Source: an uncultured Verrucomicrobiota bacterium | Lineage (GTDB): Bacteria; Verrucomicrobiota; Kiritimatiellia; RFP12; UBA3636 | Assembly (NCBI GenBank): GCA_946534745.1 | Contig: CAMNDA010000080.1 | Span: forward strand, 1 to 13,731 | Length of the DNA: 13,731 nucleotides | Direction: 5' to 3' | Shown: in pieces, positions 6,600-12,381 of the stretch | How the letters are laid out: each line of letters opens with the position of its first letter | Position numbering within the stretch: the first letter of the stretch is position 1 | The notes under the pieces: generated by a model | What the model saw: only the letters and a program-made list of their open reading frames with translations | The model's database searches: none | What the model was told of the DNA's origin: nothing | Position numbers and translations under genes: made by a program

Positions 6600-7421
6600 A
6601 TGAAAAATCGGCTGACAGCAACCATTTTCGCCTGCAATTTCCTCGCTGCATGCTTTTCTTTCGCCGACACGGCTACGGAATCGGCATTGGAAGAGTATCG
6701 GGGCGCAGAGTCGAATATTTGCGCCAAGATTTCGGCATGTTTCAATTCTACGGGCATCACGAATGTTTATCCCATGTATGCGGCAGGATACATCCATTCT
6801 CGCGAAGCGATTCCCTTGATTGTGAGCCTGATAGATGTGAAGGCCGTGGCTGAGCCTGCCAAGTATTACCATCCTTCATTCAAATGGGAGGATGATGGAA
6901 CGGGTGTGGAAACGAACAAACCGTTTGTCGTTGGCCGTCCGTCCTCGCTCTTTCCTAGGCCTCCAACGCCGGCAGTCGCGGCGTTGACGCAAATGCCGAT
7001 TTCTTTTGAAACATTGACAAATCTCATTGTATCCGCAAACACCGATTTAAAACGACAGTATTTCGCGTGGGTTGCGGCCGCAAAATATCCGAACCAGTAT
7101 TTCTTGTGGATTGGAGCACTGAAGGACAATGCCCCGGATCAATGGACAAATCTTTACGAGTATTCAACCGCTCGTTTGATTGGAAGAAAACCTTTTGCCG
7201 TCCACATTTACAAACCTTCGATGATTTTGTCGGTTGGTTTGGATGTTTGGAAATACGATAAGACCGCGGATCGTTTGCGGTCGATGGCCTCGGAGGCAAT
7301 GCTCGCAGGCGATGACGGGATGGTTGCTGCCGTTTCAAGTTGTTTGCAGGAAATGGGTTTGACCATCTTGAAACCCACTCTTTCGGAAGTCTTGGAATCA
7401 GTGGAGCTCGTCCATGAGTAA
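6600..7421 (+). CDS. Hypothetical secreted protein or lipoprotein, AT-richer than neighbours
   Basis: 273 residues; I do not recognise the family. The N-terminus is a clear export signal: basic MKNR, a hydrophobic core and a lipobox LAAC (residues 15-18). It is therefore either a lipoprotein anchored at Cys18 or a secreted protein cut after SFA (residue 22). Residues ~60-85 (YAAGYIHSREAIPLIVSLID) have the look of a single HEAT-like helix pair, but no repeat series follows. A ribosome-binding site AAAGGA sits 7 nt before the ATG. Base composition is roughly mid-40s percent GC by eye against about 70 percent for the core genes, pointing to recent transfer. The next short ORF overlaps its end by 8 bp. 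Lying beside a possible immunity gene, it could belong to a toxin/immunity cargo, but nothing in the sequence proves it. Confidence 0.7.
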   Translation: MKNRLTATIFACNFLAACFSFADTATESALEEYRGAESNICAKISACFNSTGITNVYPMYAAGYIHSREAIPLIVSLIDVKAVAEPAKYYHPSFKWEDDGTGVETNKPFVVGRPSSLFPRPPTPAVAALTQMPISFETLTNLIVSANTDLKRQYFAWVAAAKYPNQYFLWIGALKDNAPDQWTNLYEYSTARLIGRKPFAVHIYKPSMILSVGLDVWKYDKTADRLRSMASEAMLAGDDGMVAAVSSCLQEMGLTILKPTLSEVLESVELVHE

Positions 7422-7626
7422 TCTATACAAACAAGGTTGCTTTCTCCTCTTTGCCCTTCTTCCCGCCGCGGCGCCGGCCGCGTGCAATCCGGACGGGACG
7501 GAGCTGTGCTGCGACAGCGTGGTCGAGACGAACGGCCTGTCGTTCTCGCGGCCGTCGTGGGGCGGCGTGTCGGCGACGAACGACTGCGACGGCGCGTCGT
7601 TCGGCATTTTCCCTGATTCGAACTGA
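7414..7626 (+). CDS. Short chimeric ORF with signal peptide and Cys-rich body, probably a gene fragment
   Basis: 70 codons. The start (MSNLYKQGCFLLFALLPAAA) looks like a signal peptide ending at about APAA. The body is Cys-rich (CNPDGTELCCDSV and a later NDCDG) and matches no family I know. The nucleotide composition is a mosaic: AT-rich for the first ~45 bases, very GC-rich from about 7463 to 7605, then AT-rich again to the stop. This suggests a piece of a GC-rich host gene for a secreted protein trapped between AT-rich segments, with the last few codons (IFPDSN) being read-through into foreign DNA. It overlaps the end of the preceding gene by 8 bp with no obvious ribosome-binding site, so it may not be functional. 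Confidence 0.4.
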   Translation: MSNLYKQGCFLLFALLPAAAPAACNPDGTELCCDSVVETNGLSFSRPSWGGVSATNDCDGASFGIFPDSN

Positions 7627-7646
7627 CAACAAATAGGTAAACACAC

Positions 7647-8135
7647 ATGAACAGTTTCCACATCGGACAATGGCTTCAATCTCACATTTTCCCCGTTTTT
7701 TTCTCGAGAACGGAGCATTTTACGATTCCCCCTGATACAAACAAGGATAACAATCTTGATGTGGAGGGCCTTCTTGCTCAATTTGGAAAGAGGGAGTATT
7801 TGCCCATCAATAGCAACTGGCTTCCGTTACATTCAGATTGGATCCGACTTCTTGAGACTTATGAATCCGTTTCATTTTTCCGCGATTATCAGGCGGTGGA
7901 CCGACATCTGATAAAACAACGGCATTTGGGTAACGACTATTATCTTGTAGTAGGAAAGTCTCTTATGGATGACGAGGCTGTTGTTCGGCAGCACTCTTCT
8001 GATGGGAAAGTTTATCTCATCAATGAAGATGAAGGGGATCCGGATGCCCCCGAGTCATATGCATCGACTTTTGCTGACTACCTAAACAAGGAATACGCAC
8101 TTGCCCAAGAATTGTTGCATCAGTTGCGAAAGTAG
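7647..8135 (+). CDS. Hypothetical protein, possibly SMI1/KNR4 (SUKH)-like immunity protein
   Basis: 162 residues, no signal peptide or membrane segment, acidic C-terminal half. The C-terminal part, with VYLINEDEGDPDAPESYAST followed by FADYLNKEYALAQ, has the layout of SUKH/SMI1-KNR4 immunity proteins: strands ending in an acidic loop, then a helix beginning with S-F-x-D/E-(Y/F)-L. The N-terminal half is less recognisable. SUKH proteins usually neutralise nuclease tips of polymorphic toxins and are often found as orphan cassettes. Base composition is AT-richer than the host, like the gene at 6600, again suggesting transfer. A weak AGG lies 10 nt before the ATG. The family call rests on pattern alone; the coding call is more secure than the function. 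Confidence 0.6.
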   Translation: MNSFHIGQWLQSHIFPVFFSRTEHFTIPPDTNKDNNLDVEGLLAQFGKREYLPINSNWLPLHSDWIRLLETYESVSFFRDYQAVDRHLIKQRHLGNDYYLVVGKSLMDDEAVVRQHSSDGKVYLINEDEGDPDAPESYASTFADYLNKEYALAQELLHQLRK

Positions 8136-8154
8136 TGTTTCCACTTGAATTGAT

Positions 8155-8652
8155 ATGATACGAAACATCGTCAATCACTTGATTCGTTGTCTCATCCTCG
8201 CACCGTTCCTATCCTTGGCGGCGCTGGTCGAGGTGTATTCGCAGGCGGGATGCGCGGACTGCGAATGGGTGCGGGAGTCGTTTCTGCCGGAGGCGGAGGC
8301 GCGGTTCGGAACGAACCTCGAGTCGCGTGTCTGGGACATCGCGGAGAAGGAGAACTTCCTGCGTCTGCTCGGCGTTCTCGACCGGGCGGGCGTCGAGGAC
8401 AACGAGAGCGTCTACCTCGTCCTCGACGGCGCCGAGGTTCTCGCGGGCCGCGCGGCCATCGAGCGCGATGGCCTCGCGGCCCTGGAGCGCCTCTCGGGCT
8501 GCCCCGCGCCGCCCCCGCCCGCCGCCGCGCCGCCGGAAGCCGTTCCGAGGCGCTTCCTCGACCGGCTCACGGTGCCGGCGATCCTGCTCGCGGGCCTCGC
8601 GGACGGCTTCAACCCCTGCGGGATTCTCTGTTTCGGACTCAGTCCGAAATGA
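8155..8652 (+). pseudogene. Truncated thioredoxin-fold / DsbD-like membrane protein
   Basis: 166 codons. An N-terminal hydrophobic segment (signal peptide) is followed by a thioredoxin-like domain: VEVYSQAGCADCEWV contains a CxxC active site (Cys33, Cys36). A Pro-rich linker (PAPPPPAAAPP) follows, then LLAGLADGFNPCG, which is the opening of the first membrane helix of DsbD/CcdA-type electron-transfer domains (the NPC motif). Similarity stops there and the frame ends after ILCFGLSPK, inside the palindrome at 8631-8649. The whole membrane domain is missing, so the protein cannot pass electrons across the membrane. The first ~20 codons are AT-rich and the rest GC-rich, with the change near 8215, so the start may also be a graft. 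Confidence 0.65.
8631..8649. repeat. Perfect palindrome at the break of the DsbD-like gene
   Basis: TTTCGGACT-C-AGTCCGAAA: 9-bp arms around a single base, exactly where the DsbD-like protein loses similarity. It may be the end of a mobile element or a recombination site. The 9-mer AGTCCGAAA recurs at 11892-11900. Confidence 0.45.
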
Positions 8653-8766
8653 GCGGAGAAAGAGAAGGTAGAAAGGGCGTTTCCGGCCCTGGGACGAGGC
8701 GTCGCCGGCGTTCTCCGACTATGCGCCGGATCGACGGAGATCGCGGAAGCCCCGCAAAACGCGGGC

Positions 8767-8819
8767 AAAACAAAGCCCCTCCGCGAAGCGTCCGTTCGGG
8801 ACTGGCTTCGCGGAGGGGC
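8767..8819 (-). terminator. Strong intrinsic terminator, minus strand
   Basis: GCCCCTCCGCGAAGC (8775-8789) pairs perfectly with GCTTCGCGGAGGGGC (8805-8819). The loop can add four more pairs (GTCC/GGAC, 8790-8793 with 8799-8802). On the minus strand the stem is followed by TTTGTTTT (8774-8767). On the plus strand no T-run follows, so termination is leftward. No protein gene ends here, so it may close a small RNA. Confidence 0.7.
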
Positions 8820-8935
8820 CGGCGATGGTGGACCGGCGGCGCGCAAAAGCGGAAAGGAGGTTTCTTCTTCGTCGCCTCCCGCCGACCGTTCCGCGACCGG
8901 CGAAGAACCGCCGTCGCGCTCCCCGCGCCGGAACG
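8767..8935 (-). ncRNA. Candidate small RNA between leftward promoter and terminator
   Basis: A leftward promoter (TTGCGT 8970-8965, 17 bp, extended -10 TGGTCGTGT with core 8947-8942) would start transcription near 8935. The strong terminator ends at about 8767, giving a transcript of roughly 165-170 nt with no open frame of note. About a third of the way in it contains AACCTCCTTTCC (around 8856-8868 on the minus strand), a perfect complement to strong ribosome-binding sites. The -10 box is weak (C at position 2). It is a candidate only. Confidence 0.3.
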
Positions 8936-8982
8936 GCCGCAACACGACCAGATCGCCGGGAGGAACGCAACGGCGATCTGCG
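8912..8982. repeat. Promoter-module repeat, copy B
   Basis: Second copy of the ~70-bp module at 5341-5410, same orientation, about 80 percent identical by eye. The leftward -35 box and 17-bp spacing are conserved; the -10 core has TCGTGT where copy A has TAGTGT. In both copies a rightward promoter for a different gene follows, but that part is not similar between the two. Confidence 0.6.
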
Positions 8983-8999
8983 CGGCGTGGCGCCGCCGT

Positions 9000-9028
9000 T
9001 TGATAAAACGGCTCCGTTCCGGTAGTCT
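9000..9028 (+). promoter_or_regulatory. Promoter of the transposase gene
   Basis: -35 TTGATA (9000-9005), 17 bp, -10 TAGTCT (9023-9028). A GAGGGG at 9040-9045 lies 6 nt before the ATG at 9052 and can serve as ribosome-binding site. Confidence 0.65.
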
Positions 9029-9051
9029 GGTCGGCGTTCGAGGGGCAAGTC

Positions 9052-10221
9052 ATGGCTCATGGCGTGGAAACGAAGCGGCGGGTCCTCGCGGATCTCGCCG
9101 TGGGGGCGACCGTCCGCGAGGTCTGCGTCCGCTACGGGATTCGCGCCCGGTCCACGGTGTTCCTGTGGAAGAGGGAATGGAGACTCGAGCGGACCGGACG
9201 GCTGGCGGAGAGGAACCGGAGCCGGCTCGTCCAGGAGAACGAGAGCCTGAGGACCGACCTCGAGATCCTGCTCGAGGCGGGGTGCTCCGCGCGGTCTCCG
9301 ATCGGCGTCCGGAAGGAAGCGTTCCGCCGGCTGGTCGGCACGCGCCCGTTCAACCGGCTCTGCCGGCTTCTCGGGCTGTCCCGCGGGGAAGGCCACTACA
9401 TGCGGCGGCGGATGGAGGCGAGGACGGTCTACCAGAAGGAGGACGACCGGCTGCGCCCGCTGGTGAAGGAGGCGTTCGACCGAAGCCGCGGGACCTACGG
9501 CAAGCGCCGCGTCTGCGCCGTCCTCCGCAAGGCCGGATACCGGGTCTCTCCGGAGCATGTCTCCCGCCTGATGCGGGAGCAGGGGCTCGTCTCGAAGCAT
9601 CGGACGTACCGCTGGACCCGGCTCTCGCCGCGGCGCGTCTACTATCCGAACCTCCTTCGGCGGCGGTTCTCCCAGTCCGAACCGAACAAGGTCTGGACCT
9701 CCGACTGCACCTACGTCTGGGCGGGCGGAAGGTGGTGCTTCGCATGCGCGATCATCGACCTATTCTCCCGACGCGTCGTCGGCTGGGGCCTCTCCGGCCG
9801 AAAGACCGCCGCGTTCGCGCTCGGCGTGTTCCAGGACGCCTATCGGGACCGCGGCCGTCCGCGCGGGCTGACGTTCCATTCCGACCAGGGACCGGAGTTC
9901 TGCGAGGCGGGGTTCGAGGCATGGGCCGCGGACAACGGCATCGCCCTGTCCCGTTCGGCCGCCGGAACGCCCGTCGACAACGCCGTCTCGGAGTCCTTCT
10001 TCTCGTCCGTCAAGAAGGAGCTGGTCCGTGGCCGCGGCTACGAGGACGAGACGACGCTTCGAAGAGAGCTGGCCGAATACATCCGGTTCTACAACGAGGA
10101 AAGGATCCACACGAGCCTCGGCATGCGGACGCCGGACGAGGTCGAACGCCGGTGGCTCGGCTCCGGAGGCGCCTTCGGCGTCTGCGGGACGCCCGCGCCC
10201 TCCGGTTCCGCGGTCCGCTGA
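9052..10221 (+). CDS. IS3-family-type DDE transposase, single uninterrupted ORF
   Basis: 389 residues. Order of parts: HTH (residues ~8-45, with VREVCVRYGI then STVFLWKREW), a leucine-zipper-like helix (~52-76), an IS3 OrfB start (CRLLGLSRGEGHY, 104-116), HTH_21-like GTYGKRRVCAVLRKAGYRV (147-165) with SRLMREQGL, then the integrase core (rve) with Asp218 in WTSDCTY, Asp278 in TFHSDQG and Glu314 in NAVSESFF. The Asp278-Glu314 spacing of 35 residues is the canonical DD(35)E. The end, YIRFYNEERIHTSLG-RTPDE, is the usual IS3 C-terminus. In most IS3 elements OrfA and OrfB are joined by a -1 frameshift; here they are fused in one frame. It should catalyse cut/copy-and-paste transposition. I could not find matching terminal inverted repeats, and the stop lies only 13 bp from the opposing AbiEii stop. 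Confidence 0.88.
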   Translation: MAHGVETKRRVLADLAVGATVREVCVRYGIRARSTVFLWKREWRLERTGRLAERNRSRLVQENESLRTDLEILLEAGCSARSPIGVRKEAFRRLVGTRPFNRLCRLLGLSRGEGHYMRRRMEARTVYQKEDDRLRPLVKEAFDRSRGTYGKRRVCAVLRKAGYRVSPEHVSRLMREQGLVSKHRTYRWTRLSPRRVYYPNLLRRRFSQSEPNKVWTSDCTYVWAGGRWCFACAIIDLFSRRVVGWGLSGRKTAAFALGVFQDAYRDRGRPRGLTFHSDQGPEFCEAGFEAWAADNGIALSRSAAGTPVDNAVSESFFSSVKKELVRGRGYEDETTLRRELAEYIRFYNEERIHTSLGMRTPDEVERRWLGSGGAFGVCGTPAPSGSAVR

Positions 10222-10234
10222 ATCGGGAACGGCT

Positions 10235-11221
10235 TCATCGTTCCGCGTTGATGTCGGATTCAAGCCGCCGGAGCTCCGCGAGAAGCGTGTCGAACGAGGG
10301 GGCGTCGTTCCAGAACATCTCCTGCATCGCCGCGTAGTCCTCGCGCAGGGCGGCTTCGATGCGCGGCGGAGGAACGAGCCGGACGGAGCCGGGCCGCGGG
10401 GGATGGTCGTGCGTCCAGCTTTGCCGGAAGAAGCGGTCCGAGAACGCGATGACGTCCTCCGGCAGCGACGGATCGCCGAGCGCGGCCGCGCGGACGGAAG
10501 GAGATCGGGCGAGCATCACGGCGTCGTAGCAATGGCGGGATGCGCGGCGCGGAACGGATCGGTCGTCGGGCAGCAGCGCCAGTGAATGCAGAACGGCGAT
10601 CTTCTCCCAGAACGTCCGTTCGGGCAGCGTGGCGACGACCGAGGCCTTCGGCCGCTCGAAGAGGTCCGGATAGGCTTCGGCGACGAAGGGAGTCACGCTT
10701 TCCGTCCCATGCGGAACCCATGCCCCGCGCGCCCCGATCTCGAGAAGGATCTCGGCGCGCAGGTATCCGCTCGGAAACAGCTTCGGATAGGAGACGGCGA
10801 TGCAGCCCGGCGAATCGGCGACGGGCGCGGCCTCGCATCCCCGGGGGCACAGGGACGCGACGACGGGCAGGACGGACTCCCGGACCTCCCGCTCGGACCA
10901 CGCCACGAGCGCCTCGACGTACTTCTTTTCGCGCTTGCGGCTGGGCGCCCCCTCCAGCTCTCCGACGGGATTCGAGCGGGAGTCCAGCACGAGGTCGATG
11001 TCCTCGGAGAAGCGGTCGATCAGGCGGAACGCCTTGGAGAGGCTCGTGCCGCCCTTGAAGACGATGCGTTCGCGGAGCGGCGATTCGAAGAGGCGCTTGA
11101 GGAACAGGCAGACCCAGAAGTCCTTTTCGACGGCGGACGGATCGATGCGGCCCATCTTCGCCGCCGTCTGGACGAAGACCGCGCGGCGATCCGGTTCGGA
11201 AAGGGAGAGGAACGTTTCCAT
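10235..11221 (-). CDS. AbiEii/AbiGii family nucleotidyltransferase toxin (type IV TA)
   Basis: 328 residues. VEKDFWV (31-37), the GGTSLSKAFRLIDRFSEDID motif (57-76) and LVLD give the nucleotidyltransferase fold: GG(T/S) followed by Asp74-x-Asp76 as metal ligands. Further conserved AbiEii motifs are ERTFWEKIAVLH (201-212) and RHCYDAVML (229-237). Length and motif set indicate an intact enzyme. Relatives transfer nucleotides to targets such as tRNA acceptor ends and stop growth, which can abort phage infection. It is downstream of its antitoxin in the same operon, separated by 15 bp. The start is ATG 11221, with no strong ribosome-binding site, so coupling to antitoxin translation is likely. 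The C-terminal end converges on the transposase. An active toxin is inferred from motifs only. Confidence 0.87.
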   Translation of the reverse strand: METFLSLSEPDRRAVFVQTAAKMGRIDPSAVEKDFWVCLFLKRLFESPLRERIVFKGGTSLSKAFRLIDRFSEDIDLVLDSRSNPVGELEGAPSRKREKKYVEALVAWSEREVRESVLPVVASLCPRGCEAAPVADSPGCIAVSYPKLFPSGYLRAEILLEIGARGAWVPHGTESVTPFVAEAYPDLFERPKASVVATLPERTFWEKIAVLHSLALLPDDRSVPRRASRHCYDAVMLARSPSVRAAALGDPSLPEDVIAFSDRFFRQSWTHDHPPRPGSVRLVPPPRIEAALREDYAAMQEMFWNDAPSFDTLLAELRRLESDINAER

Positions 11222-11236
11222 GTCAGGGGAATGTCG

Positions 11237-11842
11237 TCAGGGGTTCTCGAATGCGCGTTTGAGGAAGTCGTGGATCGCGGTCGGCGCGAACCGGGTGTCG
11301 GCGAGGATGGATGCCCGGTCCGGCGGCGGCACGAACCGGCGAACGGCGTCGGCGACGTTCGGATCGGACAGGTCCCCCGACGCCTTGAGCGCCTGGACGA
11401 GCACTTCGCTGCGCGTGTCGCGGAACTTCGATTCGCGCAACGTCCGGTGGCGGAACCGCAGAACCGTTCCGTCGTATAGGCGGAAGGACTTCGTCGGCCC
11501 GTCCGAAAGGAAGACCGGATGCACGGGAATCTGCGTGTCGAGGCCGATGGCGTTCAGCGCAAGCGCGCCGGCGGGCTGGATGTGCCATTGGTTCTTCCGG
11601 GCGACCGCCGCGGCGACCTCCCGGATGTCCGGCGCGAGGAACTCGCCGAGCAGCGCGTTGAACGCCGGCTTGTCGAACACGCCGCGGGCCAGCCCCCGGA
11701 TGGCCGACCTCCGCTTGAGCCGGAACAACGCGACGTCCACGGCATTCGTCGATCCGCAGTCGGCGAAGTCGCGGTTCGTCATGACCTTGCCGGCCGGCAT
11801 CCGTCGTATGCGGGAAAGAATGCGGGTTTCAATCGAGTTCAC
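11237..11842 (-). CDS. Type IV TA antitoxin, DUF6088 (AbiEi-like)
   Basis: 201 residues starting at GTG 11842, with a good ribosome-binding site AGAGGAG 6 nt before it. The N-terminal ~60 residues have the DUF6088 pattern: RILSRIRRMPAGKVMTNRDF, then AVDVALFRLKRRSAIRGLAR followed by GVF, a winged HTH ending in a RG(V/I)(F/Y) wing. The middle (NQWHIQPAGALALNAIGLDT) and the TLRESKFRDTRSEVLVQAL region are also typical of the family. It should neutralise the AbiEii toxin encoded 15 bp downstream and repress the operon through the inverted repeat at 11857-11883. It differs clearly in sequence from the orphan AbiEi at 5743-6342, so the two systems were acquired independently. Confidence 0.82.
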   Translation of the reverse strand: MNSIETRILSRIRRMPAGKVMTNRDFADCGSTNAVDVALFRLKRRSAIRGLARGVFDKPAFNALLGEFLAPDIREVAAAVARKNQWHIQPAGALALNAIGLDTQIPVHPVFLSDGPTKSFRLYDGTVLRFRHRTLRESKFRDTRSEVLVQALKASGDLSDPNVADAVRRFVPPPDRASILADTRFAPTAIHDFLKRAFENP

Positions 11843-11856
11843 ATCGCGCTCCTCTG

Positions 11857-11883
11857 GTAAGGAAATCTCTCACTTTTCCTTAC
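11857..11883. promoter_or_regulatory. Operator: inverted repeat in the promoter of the DUF6088/AbiEii operon
   Basis: GTAAGGAAA (11857-11865) and TTTCCTTAC (11875-11883) are perfect 9-bp reverse complements with a 9-bp spacer. The repeat begins 3 bp downstream of the -35 box and covers the -10 region, so a bound antitoxin would block RNA polymerase. Confidence 0.65.
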
Positions 11884-11892
11884 AAAAGTCAA
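11864..11892 (-). promoter_or_regulatory. Promoter of the DUF6088/AbiEii operon
   Basis: On the minus strand: -35 TTGACT (11892-11887), then 17 bp to a weak -10 GAGATT (11869-11864), or 18 bp to AGATTT. The -35 and the three T's after it are identical to those of the other AbiEi promoter at 5696. Confidence 0.5.
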
Positions 11893-11919
11893 GTCCGAAA
11901 ACAATACGCGAAAGGCGCG

Positions 11920-11955
11920 GGAAACCGGCCCCCGCGGCGGCTGGCCGCGCGGGGG
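11920..11955 (-). terminator. Possible tmRNA terminator
   Basis: CCCCCGCG (11929-11936) pairs with CGCGGGGG (11948-11955), and inner bases GGC/GCC add to the stem. On the minus strand it is followed by CCGGTTTCCC, a poor T-run. It sits about 40 nt beyond the tmRNA 3' end, the expected place. Confidence 0.4.
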
Positions 11956-11993
11956 TCCGATTCCGGGGGTTCGAAAGATAAATCCCCTTCAGA

Positions 11994-12341
11994 TGGTGGA
12001 GGCGGTGGGAATCGAACCCACGTCCGAAGCGGAGCCACCGAGGCGTCTACGTGCGTATCCTCCGTTTGGGTCTCGCCCAGGAAGCTGCCCGGAGGCGGGC
12101 CACTTCATGCGCCAGCGGCCACGTAGGTGTCGACTCGGTCCCGGCCACCCGGACTTGGTCCAGCCTGCAAGATGACGCGTCCCCTCTCAGCAGGCGTCGG
12201 AGGTTCAGCGTCGGGGCCTAACTAGGCCGCGAGACGAACGTCGTTGTTGGCGTTTGAGTTTTCCGTGAGAATTGAGGGGTACACGCGGCTCCCCCGCACG
12301 CGACCGCGGCCTCAACCGTTCCGTCGAAACCTGTCGCCCCC
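11994..12341 (-). ncRNA. ssrA: tmRNA (transfer-messenger RNA)
   Basis: 348 nt, read leftward. The 5' end GGGGGCGACAGGTTTCGACGG has the universal TCGACGG element. Its first seven bases pair with the 3' acceptor strand CGCCTCC (one G-U), followed by the encoded ACCA ending at 11994. The T-arm is perfect: GTGGG-TTCGATT-CCCAC (12021-12005). In the middle, after AAACTCAAAC, the tag frame reads GCC AAC AAC GAC GTT CGT CTC GCG GCC TAG (12251-12222), giving the degradation tag ANNDVRLAA, with the C-terminal LAA recognised by ClpXP-type proteases. It rescues stalled ribosomes together with SmpB. It is a one-piece, not permuted, tmRNA and lies downstream of the dus gene with its own promoter. Confidence 0.95.
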
Positions 12342-12381
12342 GTGCGGCCGCCCCGGGGGGCGCCCGCGCAAAGTGGGATAT

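Larger units (their letters stand above)
8653..9051. other. Gene-free stretch upstream of the transposase
   Basis: About 400 bp with no believable protein gene. It holds a minor hairpin (CCCGC-AAAAC-GCGGG, about 8751-8765), a strong minus-strand terminator (8767-8819), the second copy of the promoter module (8912-8982) with a leftward promoter, and the rightward promoter of the transposase (9000-9028). Reading frames crossing it are Arg/Pro-rich noise. Confidence 0.6.

Noticed and set aside
8412..9053. Minus-strand frame across the gene-free stretch
   Set aside because: It runs through the terminator hairpin and promoters and shows no domain; non-coding structure explains the region better.
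8187..10337. 716-codon plus-strand frame crossing the DsbD-like fragment, gene-free stretch and transposase
   Set aside because: It ignores the DDE transposase frame and the terminator; Arg/Gly-rich shadow.
10586..11981. Plus-strand open frames opposite the AbiE operon
   Set aside because: They lie antisense to two recognisable TA genes; composition is noise.
5515..11993. CRISPR array or other tandem spacer repeat in the accessory region
   Set aside because: I looked for regularly spaced repeats and found only the two promoter-module copies and isolated palindromes.
11993..12175. Short plus-strand frame and tRNA-like T-arm at the ssrA 3' end
   Set aside because: Both are explained by the tmRNA: the T-arm and acceptor stem belong to its tRNA-like domain, not to a separate tRNA.
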